This document shows positions 1-7,524 of a stretch of DNA of 10,692 nucleotides, piece by piece (position 1 is the stretch's first letter; each line of letters starts with the position of its first letter). This DNA is from a bacterium (GTDB lineage Bacteria > Zixibacteria > MSB-5A5 > GN15 > FEB-12): positions 1 through 10,692 of the forward strand of contig DAOUUR010000037.1 of the NCBI GenBank assembly GCA_030668045.1, in the 5' to 3' direction. Both the position numbers and the translations under genes were made by a program. The notes below the pieces were generated by a model. That model searched no databases. It had not been told where the DNA came from and saw only the letters and a list, made by a program, of their open reading frames with translations.

Positions 1-3000
1 ACGGAAGTGGTAATCCCTGGCGGTTTCCAGATTGCTGAATCCTTTTTCTTCGTCGGTTACAACGTGATCCAGGATTCTCCTGATGACTTGATTGTCGGCC
101 TGACTGAAGATATCGACTGGAATACCGTAGTCGATGATTATGTCTGGTGGGGCGGCGCTATGTACTATCATGGTCCTGCAGCAGCTTGGATCAGTATCCT
201 TGACATGTGGTCATGTCCTGAGAATCTGATGTGCGAAGTTGAGTACTGTGCTATTCCTGTGGAAGAGCGCCCGTGTTTCGCGGAACGTGACATGCCGATG
301 TTCGGTCATGACATGGCCCGCACCGGTGCCTCTGGTAACTCGCTCGGTGCTCCCGATTGCAATCTGAATCTCGAGTGGCATTACTTCAACGCTGGCGGTC
401 CTAATCGGAACGCTCCGATGATCTATGACGGCAAAGTTGTTATGGGTATCATGAACGGCTATGTCGTACTTGACCTGGCCACCGGCGCTGAGATTGAGAT
501 GCTGGACCAGACCCATGCTGCTGCGGGAGATCCTCTCGCGGTGGGACGCATGGGTATGCTGAACCGTGCCACACCTATGATGGTAAACACCGAGGTTGAG
601 GATCCTCTTAACCCGGGCACGTCACTTGGCGTTATCGATGTCGTTCTTTGCCCGACGGCCTCCACACGCCGCGTCTCCGCCTTTAAGTTGGGAACGTGGG
701 AATGGTTGTGGTTTACCGAAAGAGCCAGTATCGATATTCGTTATGCCAACTTCGTGGTACTCGGCGATAACCTGTATTACACTGCTGAAGATGCTGAACT
801 CTTTGCTGTCGATCTGTACGATGGTCAGCCGTTGGCCACATGGCCTATTCCTGATGGCAGCATTCTTCTCGGCCTCAACGCAGTTCTCGCCGGTTGCACC
901 GACGGGTCAAACCTGTTCTTCGGAACTGGTGACGTAGACGGTTTCGACGCTGGCGACATCTACATGGTTGATCCGGCTGACGGTGCTATTCTTGATCAGT
1001 TCACCACCAACAATGATCTTGAAGGACCGGTTTACTGGCCGTGGATTGATGCGGCAGATAACGTTGAAGGCTTCTTCGGCAGCATGAGTTATGATGCCGA
1101 AAATGGAGTTCTTCTTGCCAACTCCGATATGAACGGAGCGGCTCAGCTTCCAGCTGAAGGCGATCCTCCGGATGGCGTCTATTACACTATTGCAATTGAC
1201 AATAGTGCTAAGACCATGACGACGTCCGCCAGTGCGTATTCCGCAAGGACGCTTTACACGGGTCCGATCATTGATCAGTTACGTGTAATCATACCTGCGA
1301 ATTCCACTTGGATCAATCCTCCGCTGTTAGGCAACATTCTTGCTTTCCGTAGAGTTCAGGGCGACGCCTCCTATGTCACTGCTTTCCCGACCTACCAAGG
1401 TGGGCATATGGGCCAGCCGGCACTCAGCTGTGAAGAATTTGCACCTGATATTTATGTTGCTGGTTGTAATGCAAGTGACGGATACTACGAAGGTGGTTTC
1501 CTTTCATTCTTCAATGCCGATGACGGCGTACCGATTTTCTCTCGCAAGGTTGAAAGCGGCGCCACCGTCTTTGACCAGATGCTGGGTGTTTCACTCGGTA
1601 TAGCCGAGGTTGAGGTTGGTGCGGAAACCCCGCCGGTCTTTGAAGACGTAACTTATCTTGTTACCGCTGACATGCAGGGTAGCGTCTACGGCTTCAAGCA
1701 TGGCGATGTTGATCGTGCACGCTTGGAAATCCAGGATTACCTGCCGAAGGTTAATGTTAGCTTTGGCAGTGCGATTATCGATCTGGAATTCACGGACATC
1801 CTGTACAACTCCGGTTGTGAAGTCCTGTATATCGACTCGATTCCTATCGATCCTGATACGGAAGCTCCTGGTACGGTCACCCCGGCCCTTAGCTCCTATT
1901 TTGAAGGTGTGCGTCCGGATGTGGCCAATGCGGCTTCCTCCATCGCCACCATGATGACCAGCGATGGTAAGTTCCGTGAGTACGACGTTAATGACGCCGG
2001 TCTCACTGGCACCATCGACCTGTTCGCACGCGCCACGAAGACCGAAGACGTCGGCCGCATGGCTGCCGTTGTTACCGATATGACGTGGATGGTCGGTTAC
2101 CCGGGTACTCCGCTTACCTACCCTCCGACTATCGGTATGAAACAATATGGTTCGATTGCATTCCAGTGTGACCAGAGTATGCTCGATCGTGGTCCGCACG
2201 AATTCTATCTGACCATTTTCTGTGACGATTTTGACCATTATATCAACGACGACAGCGTTCACGTGGCTGCTAACTACCCGCCAGGAAATGCTGGCTACCA
2301 GGGCCTCAAGCCGCGTATTTTTGCTAACGTTATCGGCGGTTGTATCATTGATACCTCCTCCATTTACTTTGGCATGAATGACGGCGAGAACATGCAGTGG
2401 GCAACTAATTCCGCTCGCATGGGTATCGGCGACTGGGATCCGCACGTTGCCTTATTTGACGGCGACGGAGCCTCCTGGTATCAGGCCTCGTACATCTACG
2501 GCGTTGATAAGTACCGCCTGGCTATGAACTGTCAGGACTGGACTAGCGGCGGCGGTGAAAACGATGGTTTCTTTAGTGCTCAGGGTGATCCGAACTGGTG
2601 CGACAATGACTGCAAGCCGGCCGTATTGACCGACGTAGTCATGGGTAAGATCAGTTCTGACGGTTTCGTCTACACCGACGTTGAAGGTATGATGGGTGCC
2701 CGGACATATATTGACTCTGTGTTCGGTTACTACGATGCCGGCGATGCCGCTGACGATCTCTGGACATGGGCTGATGGCTGGGATACTGGCCGTATGGATG
2801 ATACTCTTTCCATCGGTCTCAAGGTTGACCAGCGCACCTTTGGTGCTATCAATGTCCAGGAGTTGTCAAACCTTACGCTGGAGGTTATGGACTTCTCCGA
2901 GCGTAATGACTTAGCTGTCAATGACTTCTACTTCGGTTCTTACCATGACTTTGACATTGGCTCTGACATGATGAGCTATGACGCTGCCATCTCGACGGCG

Positions 3001-3636
3001 TGGGCTCATAACGTTGTTGGTGGCACAAAGGCCATTGGTCAGACGAAGATTCCGTTTGGTGTTGGCTACGAAGCGATCCTCGGTGCCGTGAGAATGTGCG
3101 GTAACAATGGACTCTGGGATTCCGATCCTTATTATGATTCCGCATACCTGTGGATGAGTAATGACGGTGGCACTGGCACCTATTGGGGCCAGGCTGTTAA
3201 TCACCCGAACACCGGTGACGAACAGGGTCATATCTCGATTATTGGTTATGACTTCCCTGCTTCAGGAACCCTCCGGTTTGGCGTAGCTAACCTCATGCTG
3301 ACCGGACTCACTGATGGCAGTGATGCGGCGGAGATTGCTCCTCACGCTCACATGGCCAACAAGTGGGCTGGTTTTGGTCGTGGCGATGTTGACAACAACA
3401 ATGTCCTCAATATTGGTGACATTGTTTACCTCAACCGCTATGTAGTGGATTCCGATAACAACCCGGGTCCCATTCCGTTCATGCACCTCGGCAACGTCTC
3501 TGGCGACTACGACTTAGGTGTCGACGTTATTGACGCGACCGACGTTCTGCAGCTTAAGGATTACATCATCAATTTCAATCTTGCCGCTGCTCCGCTGAAC
3601 GACTGGGCTTCGTGGACATCAACTGGTTGCCCGTAA
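1..3636 (+). CDS. Large secreted/surface protein, PQQ-like beta-propeller plus C-terminal dockerin (5' end outside window)
   Basis: The reading frame is open from base 1, so the signal peptide and true start lie upstream; residue numbers here count from the GTG at base 7. About residues 95-565 carry repeated blade-like segments ('GKVVMGIMNGYVVLDLATG', 'AELFAVDLYDGQP', 'GDIYMVDPADGAILD'), as in PQQ-like beta-propellers. About 580-620 resembles a HYDIN/choice-of-anchor D Ig-like strand set ('VSFGSAIIDLEF'). About 620-1110 is beta-rich and Asp/Gly-rich with no domain I recognise. Residues 1126-1188 form a dockerin type I-like pair of Ca-binding loops; the first ('GDVDNNNVLNIGDIVYLNRY') is good and the second is degenerate. 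The protein is strongly acidic. By hand count 26 of 33 Arg codons are CGT/CGC and none is CGA, a bias typical of high expression. I infer an abundant exported or surface protein; its ligand is unknown. An intrinsic terminator follows the TAA stop. Confidence 0.85.
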   Translation, partial: TEVVIPGGFQIAESFFFVGYNVIQDSPDDLIVGLTEDIDWNTVVDDYVWWGGAMYYHGPAAAWISILDMWSCPENLMCEVEYCAIPVEERPCFAERDMPMFGHDMARTGASGNSLGAPDCNLNLEWHYFNAGGPNRNAPMIYDGKVVMGIMNGYVVLDLATGAEIEMLDQTHAAAGDPLAVGRMGMLNRATPMMVNTEVEDPLNPGTSLGVIDVVLCPTASTRRVSAFKLGTWEWLWFTERASIDIRYANFVVLGDNLYYTAEDAELFAVDLYDGQPLATWPIPDGSILLGLNAVLAGCTDGSNLFFGTGDVDGFDAGDIYMVDPADGAILDQFTTNNDLEGPVYWPWIDAADNVEGFFGSMSYDAENGVLLANSDMNGAAQLPAEGDPPDGVYYTIAIDNSAKTMTTSASAYSARTLYTGPIIDQLRVIIPANSTWINPPLLGNILAFRRVQGDASYVTAFPTYQGGHMGQPALSCEEFAPDIYVAGCNASDGYYEGGFLSFFNADDGVPIFSRKVESGATVFDQMLGVSLGIAEVEVGAETPPVFEDVTYLVTADMQGSVYGFKHGDVDRARLEIQDYLPKVNVSFGSAIIDLEFTDILYNSGCEVLYIDSIPIDPDTEAPGTVTPALSSYFEGVRPDVANAASSIATMMTSDGKFREYDVNDAGLTGTIDLFARATKTEDVGRMAAVVTDMTWMVGYPGTPLTYPPTIGMKQYGSIAFQCDQSMLDRGPHEFYLTIFCDDFDHYINDDSVHVAANYPPGNAGYQGLKPRIFANVIGGCIIDTSSIYFGMNDGENMQWATNSARMGIGDWDPHVALFDGDGASWYQASYIYGVDKYRLAMNCQDWTSGGGENDGFFSAQGDPNWCDNDCKPAVLTDVVMGKISSDGFVYTDVEGMMGARTYIDSVFGYYDAGDAADDLWTWADGWDTGRMDDTLSIGLKVDQRTFGAINVQELSNLTLEVMDFSERNDLAVNDFYFGSYHDFDIGSDMMSYDAAISTAWAHNVVGGTKAIGQTKIPFGVGYEAILGAVRMCGNNGLWDSDPYYDSAYLWMSNDGGTGTYWGQAVNHPNTGDEQGHISIIGYDFPASGTLRFGVANLMLTGLTDGSDAAEIAPHAHMANKWAGFGRGDVDNNNVLNIGDIVYLNRYVVDSDNNPGPIPFMHLGNVSGDYDLGVDVIDATDVLQLKDYIINFNLAAAPLNDWASWTSTGCP

Positions 3637-3657
3637 TACAGGTAAACAGTTGAAATA

Positions 3658-3676
3658 AGTAGATTCTGAATCTACT
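3658..3676 (+). repeat. Small perfect hairpin before the terminator
   Basis: An 8-bp perfect inverted repeat (AGTAGATT / AATCTACT) with a 3-base loop starts about 20 bases after the stop of the dockerin protein gene and ends eight bases before the terminator stem. It could stabilise the 3' end of the upstream mRNA. It has no U-run of its own, so it is not called as a separate terminator. Confidence 0.6.
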
Positions 3677-3683
3677 GAAATAG

Positions 3684-3718
3684 AAGAAGCGAGGAGTTTT
3701 CTCCTCGCTTCTTTTTTT
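3684..3718 (+). terminator. Strong rho-independent terminator
   Basis: A 12-bp perfect stem (3685-3696 with 3701-3712), extendable by one A-T pair, has a TTTT loop and a run of seven T ending at 3718. It follows the large surface protein gene, so that transcript should stop here and the downstream protease gene should need its own promoter. Confidence 0.95.
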
Positions 3719-3753
3719 CTGGTCGGCGAACACCTCATTATCTATCATGATGT

Positions 3754-4923
3754 ATGGTCAATGATTCCGACAGACAGATCGAGGCAATCATTCCCCTACT
3801 GACCGACCTCTTTGTAATCGAAACAGTTTACCGACAAAACAAGCAGATAGTTTTCAGCCTGGCCTACCGAGCAGATCGCCGCAAATCGCTCCAACTCCTT
3901 AGAGACCGTCTCAAACTGGCCGGGTATCGATCAACCGATGATCCCTCCGGCACCAACCTGATCCTCACTGTTGACCCCAAACCGCGGTTCCGTATCCCAC
4001 CGTTGAACATTATCCTGTTTGTGGCCACTCTTTTTTCGGTTTACTTTGTACCTGTTTTTCTCAGAAACCTCTCTGCCACAATGTTCACCACGGTGATCGA
4101 CCCGGCGCAACTTCCGACCGGCATGATTGATGAAATCAAGCTGGCAGCCTCTCTTGTACCACAGACGTTTGCCAACACAATGACCGACCTGGCTTCGGGA
4201 GTTGGTATCGAATTCACGTTGGCCATGATTTCGATCCTGTTCATACACGAGATGGGCCACTTTGTCGCCAGCCGTCGGAGAAACATCGTAACTTCGTGGC
4301 CGTACTTCATCCCTGCACCAAACATCATTGGTACTTTCGGTGCCATCATCAAATCGAAATCCCCATTCCGAAACCGCCGCGACCTCATTGAGGTTGGCGC
4401 AGCCGGACCAATCGCCGGATGGTTAGTTGCGGTTGGGTGGTTGATTTATGGATTGTCGCAGTCAAGTATCGTATCGGGTGCCGCCTTCCAGCCGGGCGCT
4501 CTGGCGTTCTCATTGGAGGGAGAATCGATTTTCATGCGCATCTGCGGCCTGGCTATGCTCGGACCTCTGCCGAATGCCGGACACTTTTACCATCTGACCG
4601 AAGCAGCGTTTGCAGGATGGGTCGGTCTGCTGGTCACCGCGATCAATCTCCTGCCGATGGGTCAGCTCGACGGTGGCCACATCATCTACGGTCTGGCTCC
4701 CCGCTCCCAGAAAAACCTCGGAAAATTCTCGATGGTTGCTCTTGTAGTCCTTGGATTGTATTGGCCGGGCTGGTGGCTGTTTGCAGCCTTCGGATTGATT
4801 TTCGGAGTAGCCCATCCCCCCACTCTCGATGACACAAAAAAACCCGACCGGACAGCCAGGTTGATCGGTATTGCTGCCCTGATAATTCTCGCGCTCTCGC
4901 TTACACCTGTACCTTTTCGGTAG
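3754..4923 (+). CDS. Site-2 protease family (M50) membrane zinc metalloprotease, EGY-like
   Basis: An intramembrane zinc protease of 389 residues, apparently complete. A soluble N-terminal domain (about 1-78) is followed by several membrane segments (about 82-104, 150-172, 212-236, 284-303, 324-353, 368-385). The zinc site is HEMGH at 165-169, with E166 as the catalytic base. The third ligand comes from 'NLLPMGQLDGGH' (298-309, D306), matching the family N-x-x-P...D-G motif. 'PAPNIIGTFGAIIKSKSPF' (187-205) and 'AAGPIAG' resemble the EGY1/cyanobacterial S2P subgroup rather than RseP, and no PDZ domain is seen. The substrate is unknown; the family cleaves membrane-bound regulators or other membrane proteins. 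An in-frame stop at 3748 limits the start to ATG 3754. No Shine-Dalgarno sequence is visible, so translation may be leaderless or weakly initiated. Its 3' end overlaps the opposing HD-GYP gene by 23 bases. Confidence 0.93.
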   Translation: MVNDSDRQIEAIIPLLTDLFVIETVYRQNKQIVFSLAYRADRRKSLQLLRDRLKLAGYRSTDDPSGTNLILTVDPKPRFRIPPLNIILFVATLFSVYFVPVFLRNLSATMFTTVIDPAQLPTGMIDEIKLAASLVPQTFANTMTDLASGVGIEFTLAMISILFIHEMGHFVASRRRNIVTSWPYFIPAPNIIGTFGAIIKSKSPFRNRRDLIEVGAAGPIAGWLVAVGWLIYGLSQSSIVSGAAFQPGALAFSLEGESIFMRICGLAMLGPLPNAGHFYHLTEAAFAGWVGLLVTAINLLPMGQLDGGHIIYGLAPRSQKNLGKFSMVALVVLGLYWPGWWLFAAFGLIFGVAHPPTLDDTKKPDRTARLIGIAALIILALSLTPVPFR

Positions 4924-6418
4924 CCACCGGGGCATCCAGAACCGCAACATTGTCATCGCAATCATACAGTTCTTTGATATCTATTTGTCCCTTGTCGAGC
5001 ACGTCTATGAAAGCATCGACCATCGTCGGATCAAACTGCGTCCCTTTGTTCTCCACCAATTCCCTGACCGCAACTTCCACGCCGGCACCCTGCCGATACG
5101 GACGGTCTGAGAGAATTGCATCGAAACAATCAACCACGGCCAGCAAACGACCTTCGACCGGAATATCCTCACCCTTCAAACCTCGCGGATACCCTTTACC
5201 GTCAAATCGTTCGTGATGCGCTATGATGTACGACGTTGCCGGTATGAATAGATCAATCCCCTTGATGATTTTCAACCCAAGCATCGGATGAGAACGCATC
5301 GACGCCAACTCTTCGGCGGTTAACAGACCTGGTTTCTTCAAAATACTGTCCGGCACACCGATCTTGCCTATGTCGTGCAAGGTGCAGCCCATAATCAGAT
5401 CATGGATAGCCGTTTCGTCCCAGCCAAGGTGCCGCGCCAGCACTTCGGCGATCCGGCAGACGCGATCAGTATGACCGGCGGTGTATGGATCGCGCGCCTC
5501 AATGGCATTGGCCAGGCCTCCAATCGCCTGCAGGTATGACGACCGTAGTGATAGATACAACCGCTGATTCTCAATAGCCGAGGCGACCGAGTTACCCAAA
5601 ATATTGAGAACGTCCAGTTGGCCTTTGGTGATCTCGTTAGATGTTGTCAGCATCAGGAGATTGATGACACCATGCAGCTTGCGGCGAACAAATATCGGAC
5701 GCGAGACCAGAATTCGGTTGATAGCTCGTCCGTCTTCTCGCTGTATCTTCTCAACTTGCACATGCGGTCGTGGGCTGCGGGTATAAGCAAATTTGAGAAT
5801 AGTTGATTCATCCAGCACTTCCCCGGTGACAGGCTCTGAGACCGCCCCCTGAACTTCTCTGATCGTCTCCCTCGTTTTGGGGTCGATCTGGATTATTCCA
5901 ACCGCTGAGGCTGAGAATTCCTTCAGGCAGAAATCCACGACCATATCAAGAAATGGCACTATCTCTGTGCCAGCTCCTGCGGCATTGACCACCTTGAGAA
6001 ATTCCACCTGACCGCGAAGAGTCAGATTGTCGCGTTTCATCCGCTGATGATCAAGGCCTCTCTTGATAGCCGTCCGTAGCTGCTCCAACTTGAACGGCTT
6101 GACCAGAAAATCGTAACCACCTTTCTTCAGTACCGATATTGCAGTCTGCACGGTCGGGTGGGCGGTCATCAGGATGATAACAGCATCGGGGTGCTGGGTC
6201 AGCGCCGACTCCAGAACCTGAACCCCCGAATACTCACCCATCACCAGATCGGTCAATACAAGGTCAATGTGAGTATTCTCTAGGTATTCACGAGCCGGTT
6301 GGGGGTTGGTGAGAGCTACGACATCATACTTGTCAGCCGCCAGCGCTTCTTCGACGACGTTACAAATATACTTCTCGTCGTCGACTACCAGAATGTTTGG
6401 TCGTTTGCTGTCGGTCAC
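4901..6418 (-). CDS. Response regulator with REC, GAF-like and HD-GYP domains (predicted c-di-GMP phosphodiesterase)
   Basis: A 505-residue cytoplasmic signalling protein. The N-terminal receiver (about 8-122) has the acid pair D13/D14, phospho-acceptor D57, T85 and K107. A GAF-like sensor region (about 150-285) follows, linked by a helix to an HD-GYP domain (about 295-475). That domain is intact: H316, HD at 348-349 with 'GKIG', H377, the signature 'HHERFDGKGYP' at 401-411, and D430. With all metal ligands and the GYP motif present, hydrolysis of cyclic di-GMP under control of phosphorylation is the expected activity; some relatives act on cGAMP. No histidine kinase or GGDEF partner lies in the window, so its input is unknown. 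The start is GTG at 6418, preceded by AAAGGG at 7 bases' spacing. It lies 99 bases downstream of lipA on the same strand and may be co-transcribed with it. Confidence 0.95.
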   Translation of the reverse strand: MTDSKRPNILVVDDEKYICNVVEEALAADKYDVVALTNPQPAREYLENTHIDLVLTDLVMGEYSGVQVLESALTQHPDAVIILMTAHPTVQTAISVLKKGGYDFLVKPFKLEQLRTAIKRGLDHQRMKRDNLTLRGQVEFLKVVNAAGAGTEIVPFLDMVVDFCLKEFSASAVGIIQIDPKTRETIREVQGAVSEPVTGEVLDESTILKFAYTRSPRPHVQVEKIQREDGRAINRILVSRPIFVRRKLHGVINLLMLTTSNEITKGQLDVLNILGNSVASAIENQRLYLSLRSSYLQAIGGLANAIEARDPYTAGHTDRVCRIAEVLARHLGWDETAIHDLIMGCTLHDIGKIGVPDSILKKPGLLTAEELASMRSHPMLGLKIIKGIDLFIPATSYIIAHHERFDGKGYPRGLKGEDIPVEGRLLAVVDCFDAILSDRPYRQGAGVEVAVRELVENKGTQFDPTMVDAFIDVLDKGQIDIKELYDCDDNVAVLDAPVATEKVQV

Positions 6419-6425
6419 CGGTAAT

Positions 6426-6431
6426 CCCTTT
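6426..6431 (-). promoter_or_regulatory. Ribosome binding site for the HD-GYP regulator (GTG start)
   Basis: AAAGGG on the minus strand lies 7 bases before the GTG at 6418. No in-frame ATG lies close upstream, and the receiver domain begins a few residues after this GTG. The purine block therefore supports the GTG start. Confidence 0.6.
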
Positions 6432-6517
6432 CTTGATTCATCATTACATCTATCGGATACCGATGCTCAACCGACACCACCTGCGAAACATCTGTTGAAA
6501 GATTGCGCTTGGAAAAA

Positions 6518-7387
6518 TCAGATCTGGGCGTTGATATACTCGCCGGCTTTATAGGAGGAACGAACGAGAGGACCGGATACCACTGTTTTGATTCCGGCTT
6601 CTCTGGCCAATCTGGCCATCTCGACAAATTGTTCGGGGTGAACGTACTCTACCACAGGATAATGATCGGAGGAAGGAGCCAGGTATTGTCCGATGGTTAA
6701 GATTGAAACGCCGCTATGGGCAAGATCCGAAAACAGGTGGCAAAGTTCGTCACTTGTTTCCCCCAGACCAACCATCAACCCGGACTTGGTCAAGATAGAG
6801 GACTTCTCGGCAACTTGTCTCAGGAGTTCAAGTGATGTCTCCAGTTTCGCTCCAGACCGAACATGAGGATACAACCGAGGCACTGTCTCGACGTTGTGGT
6901 TGAAAACATCCGGACGGCAGGCTACGATAATTTCAACCGCACCGGTGACGTTTTGAAAATCAGGCGTCAGGATTTCGATACTGCTGTTCGGCAATTTCTT
7001 GCGGATCGCCATAACGGTTGCAGCAAAATGACTGACTCCCCCATCGTCCAGATCGTCTCGGGTAACTGATGTCACCACGATATGATCCAATTGAAGCATC
7101 GCCGCGGCCTCAGCCACGCGCTGGGGTTCTTCAGGATCGAGAGGCCCAGGCTGACCGGTAGGAATGTCACAGAACCGACAATTACGGGTACAGCGAGGTC
7201 CCATCAGAAGAAAAGTGGCGGTGCCGGCCTGGAAACATTCTCCTCGATTGGGGCAGTTGGCGTCTCGACAGACGGTACTCAGCCGATGCTCAGTAAGCAG
7301 TCGATCAGTGCGCTCAAACCGCTTTCCCCCGAAGGCTCGCACTTTCAACCACCCCGGTTTGCGCTTGCCCGGCTTCATGTTTACCAT
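6518..7387 (-). CDS. lipA: Lipoyl synthase (radical SAM)
   Basis: LipA inserts two sulfurs into octanoyl groups on lipoyl-carrier domains (E2 subunits, GcvH), using SAM and two [4Fe-4S] clusters in the cytoplasm. Numbered from the ATG at 7387 (289 residues), the auxiliary-cluster motif C40-x4-C45-x5-C51 ('CRDANCPNRGEC') is intact. The radical SAM motif C66-x3-C70-x2-C73 ('CTRNCRFC') is intact, and the C-terminal 'RSSY' (276-279) supplies the serine ligand of the auxiliary cluster. The 'KPGWLK' near the N-terminus is a common LipA opening. An upstream in-frame TTG at 7417 would add ten residues, and an ATG at 7378 would remove three; 7387 is preferred, though no start has a strong Shine-Dalgarno sequence. 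No lipB or lplA is adjacent. A candidate promoter lies about 65 bases upstream, in the divergent region. Confidence 0.96.
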   Translation of the reverse strand: MVNMKPGKRKPGWLKVRAFGGKRFERTDRLLTEHRLSTVCRDANCPNRGECFQAGTATFLLMGPRCTRNCRFCDIPTGQPGPLDPEEPQRVAEAAAMLQLDHIVVTSVTRDDLDDGGVSHFAATVMAIRKKLPNSSIEILTPDFQNVTGAVEIIVACRPDVFNHNVETVPRLYPHVRSGAKLETSLELLRQVAEKSSILTKSGLMVGLGETSDELCHLFSDLAHSGVSILTIGQYLAPSSDHYPVVEYVHPEQFVEMARLAREAGIKTVVSGPLVRSSYKAGEYINAQI

Positions 7388-7453
7388 CTGTTCACTTTCT
7401 GCACAGCCTGTTTTCAACCGGCATTTACCGGGTTTCGGTGCTTCTACCTATCA

Positions 7454-7481
7454 AGTATAGAGCAAATTGAACGATAATCAA
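7454..7481 (-). promoter_or_regulatory. Candidate sigma70-type promoter for lipA
   Basis: Reading leftward, TTGATT (7476-7481) is separated by 16 bases from TATACT (7454-7459). The -10 box matches 5 of 6 consensus bases and the -35 box 4 of 6. Transcription would start about 60 bases before the lipA ATG. This assumes a housekeeping sigma factor with the usual consensus in this lineage. Confidence 0.45.
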
Positions 7482-7495
7482 GAGAAAGGGATAAA
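7467..7495 (+). promoter_or_regulatory. Candidate sigma70-type promoter for the 707-residue secreted protein
   Basis: TTGAAC (7467-7472) is followed after 17 bases by GATAAA (7490-7495), with 4 of 6 matches in each box. It overlaps the divergent lipA promoter candidate by 15 bases. The predicted start is about 25 bases before the ATG at 7525, leaving room for the ribosome binding site. Confidence 0.4.
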
Positions 7496-7512
7496 CATCG
7501 AGCACCTCGTGT

Positions 7513-7517
7513 AGGAG
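7513..7517 (+). promoter_or_regulatory. Ribosome binding site of the 707-residue secreted protein gene
   Basis: AGGAG lies 7 bases before the ATG at 7525, which also opens a typical signal peptide. The start is therefore well supported. Confidence 0.8.
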
Positions 7518-7524
7518 ACCATTA

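Noticed and set aside
1591..2445. Long antisense open frame (about 284 codons) inside the large surface protein gene
   Set aside because: It lies wholly opposite a well-supported coding sequence with strong codon bias, which tends to leave the antisense frame open. Its translation shows no domain, signal or start-site support.
2911..3231. Second antisense open frame opposite the 3' part of the same gene
   Set aside because: It has the same explanation: a shadow of the biased sense frame, with no recognisable protein features.
4419..4832. Alternative forward frame inside the M50 protease gene
   Set aside because: It is rich in Arg, Ser and Pro, as a frame-shifted read of a membrane protein gene would be, and the protease frame carries all catalytic motifs.
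6452..6464. Short inverted repeat ATCGG-N3-CCGAT between lipA and the HD-GYP gene
   Set aside because: Five base pairs with no U-run is within chance expectation and too weak to call a terminator or operator.
6415..6627. Minus-strand frame across the lipA to HD-GYP junction
   Set aside because: It starts inside the conserved 3' end of lipA in another frame, ends at the regulator start, and gives no recognisable protein. The gap is better read as a leader.
7082..7477. Plus-strand frames opposite the 5' half of lipA
   Set aside because: They are antisense to both LipA cluster motifs, and their translations have no domain or ribosome binding site.
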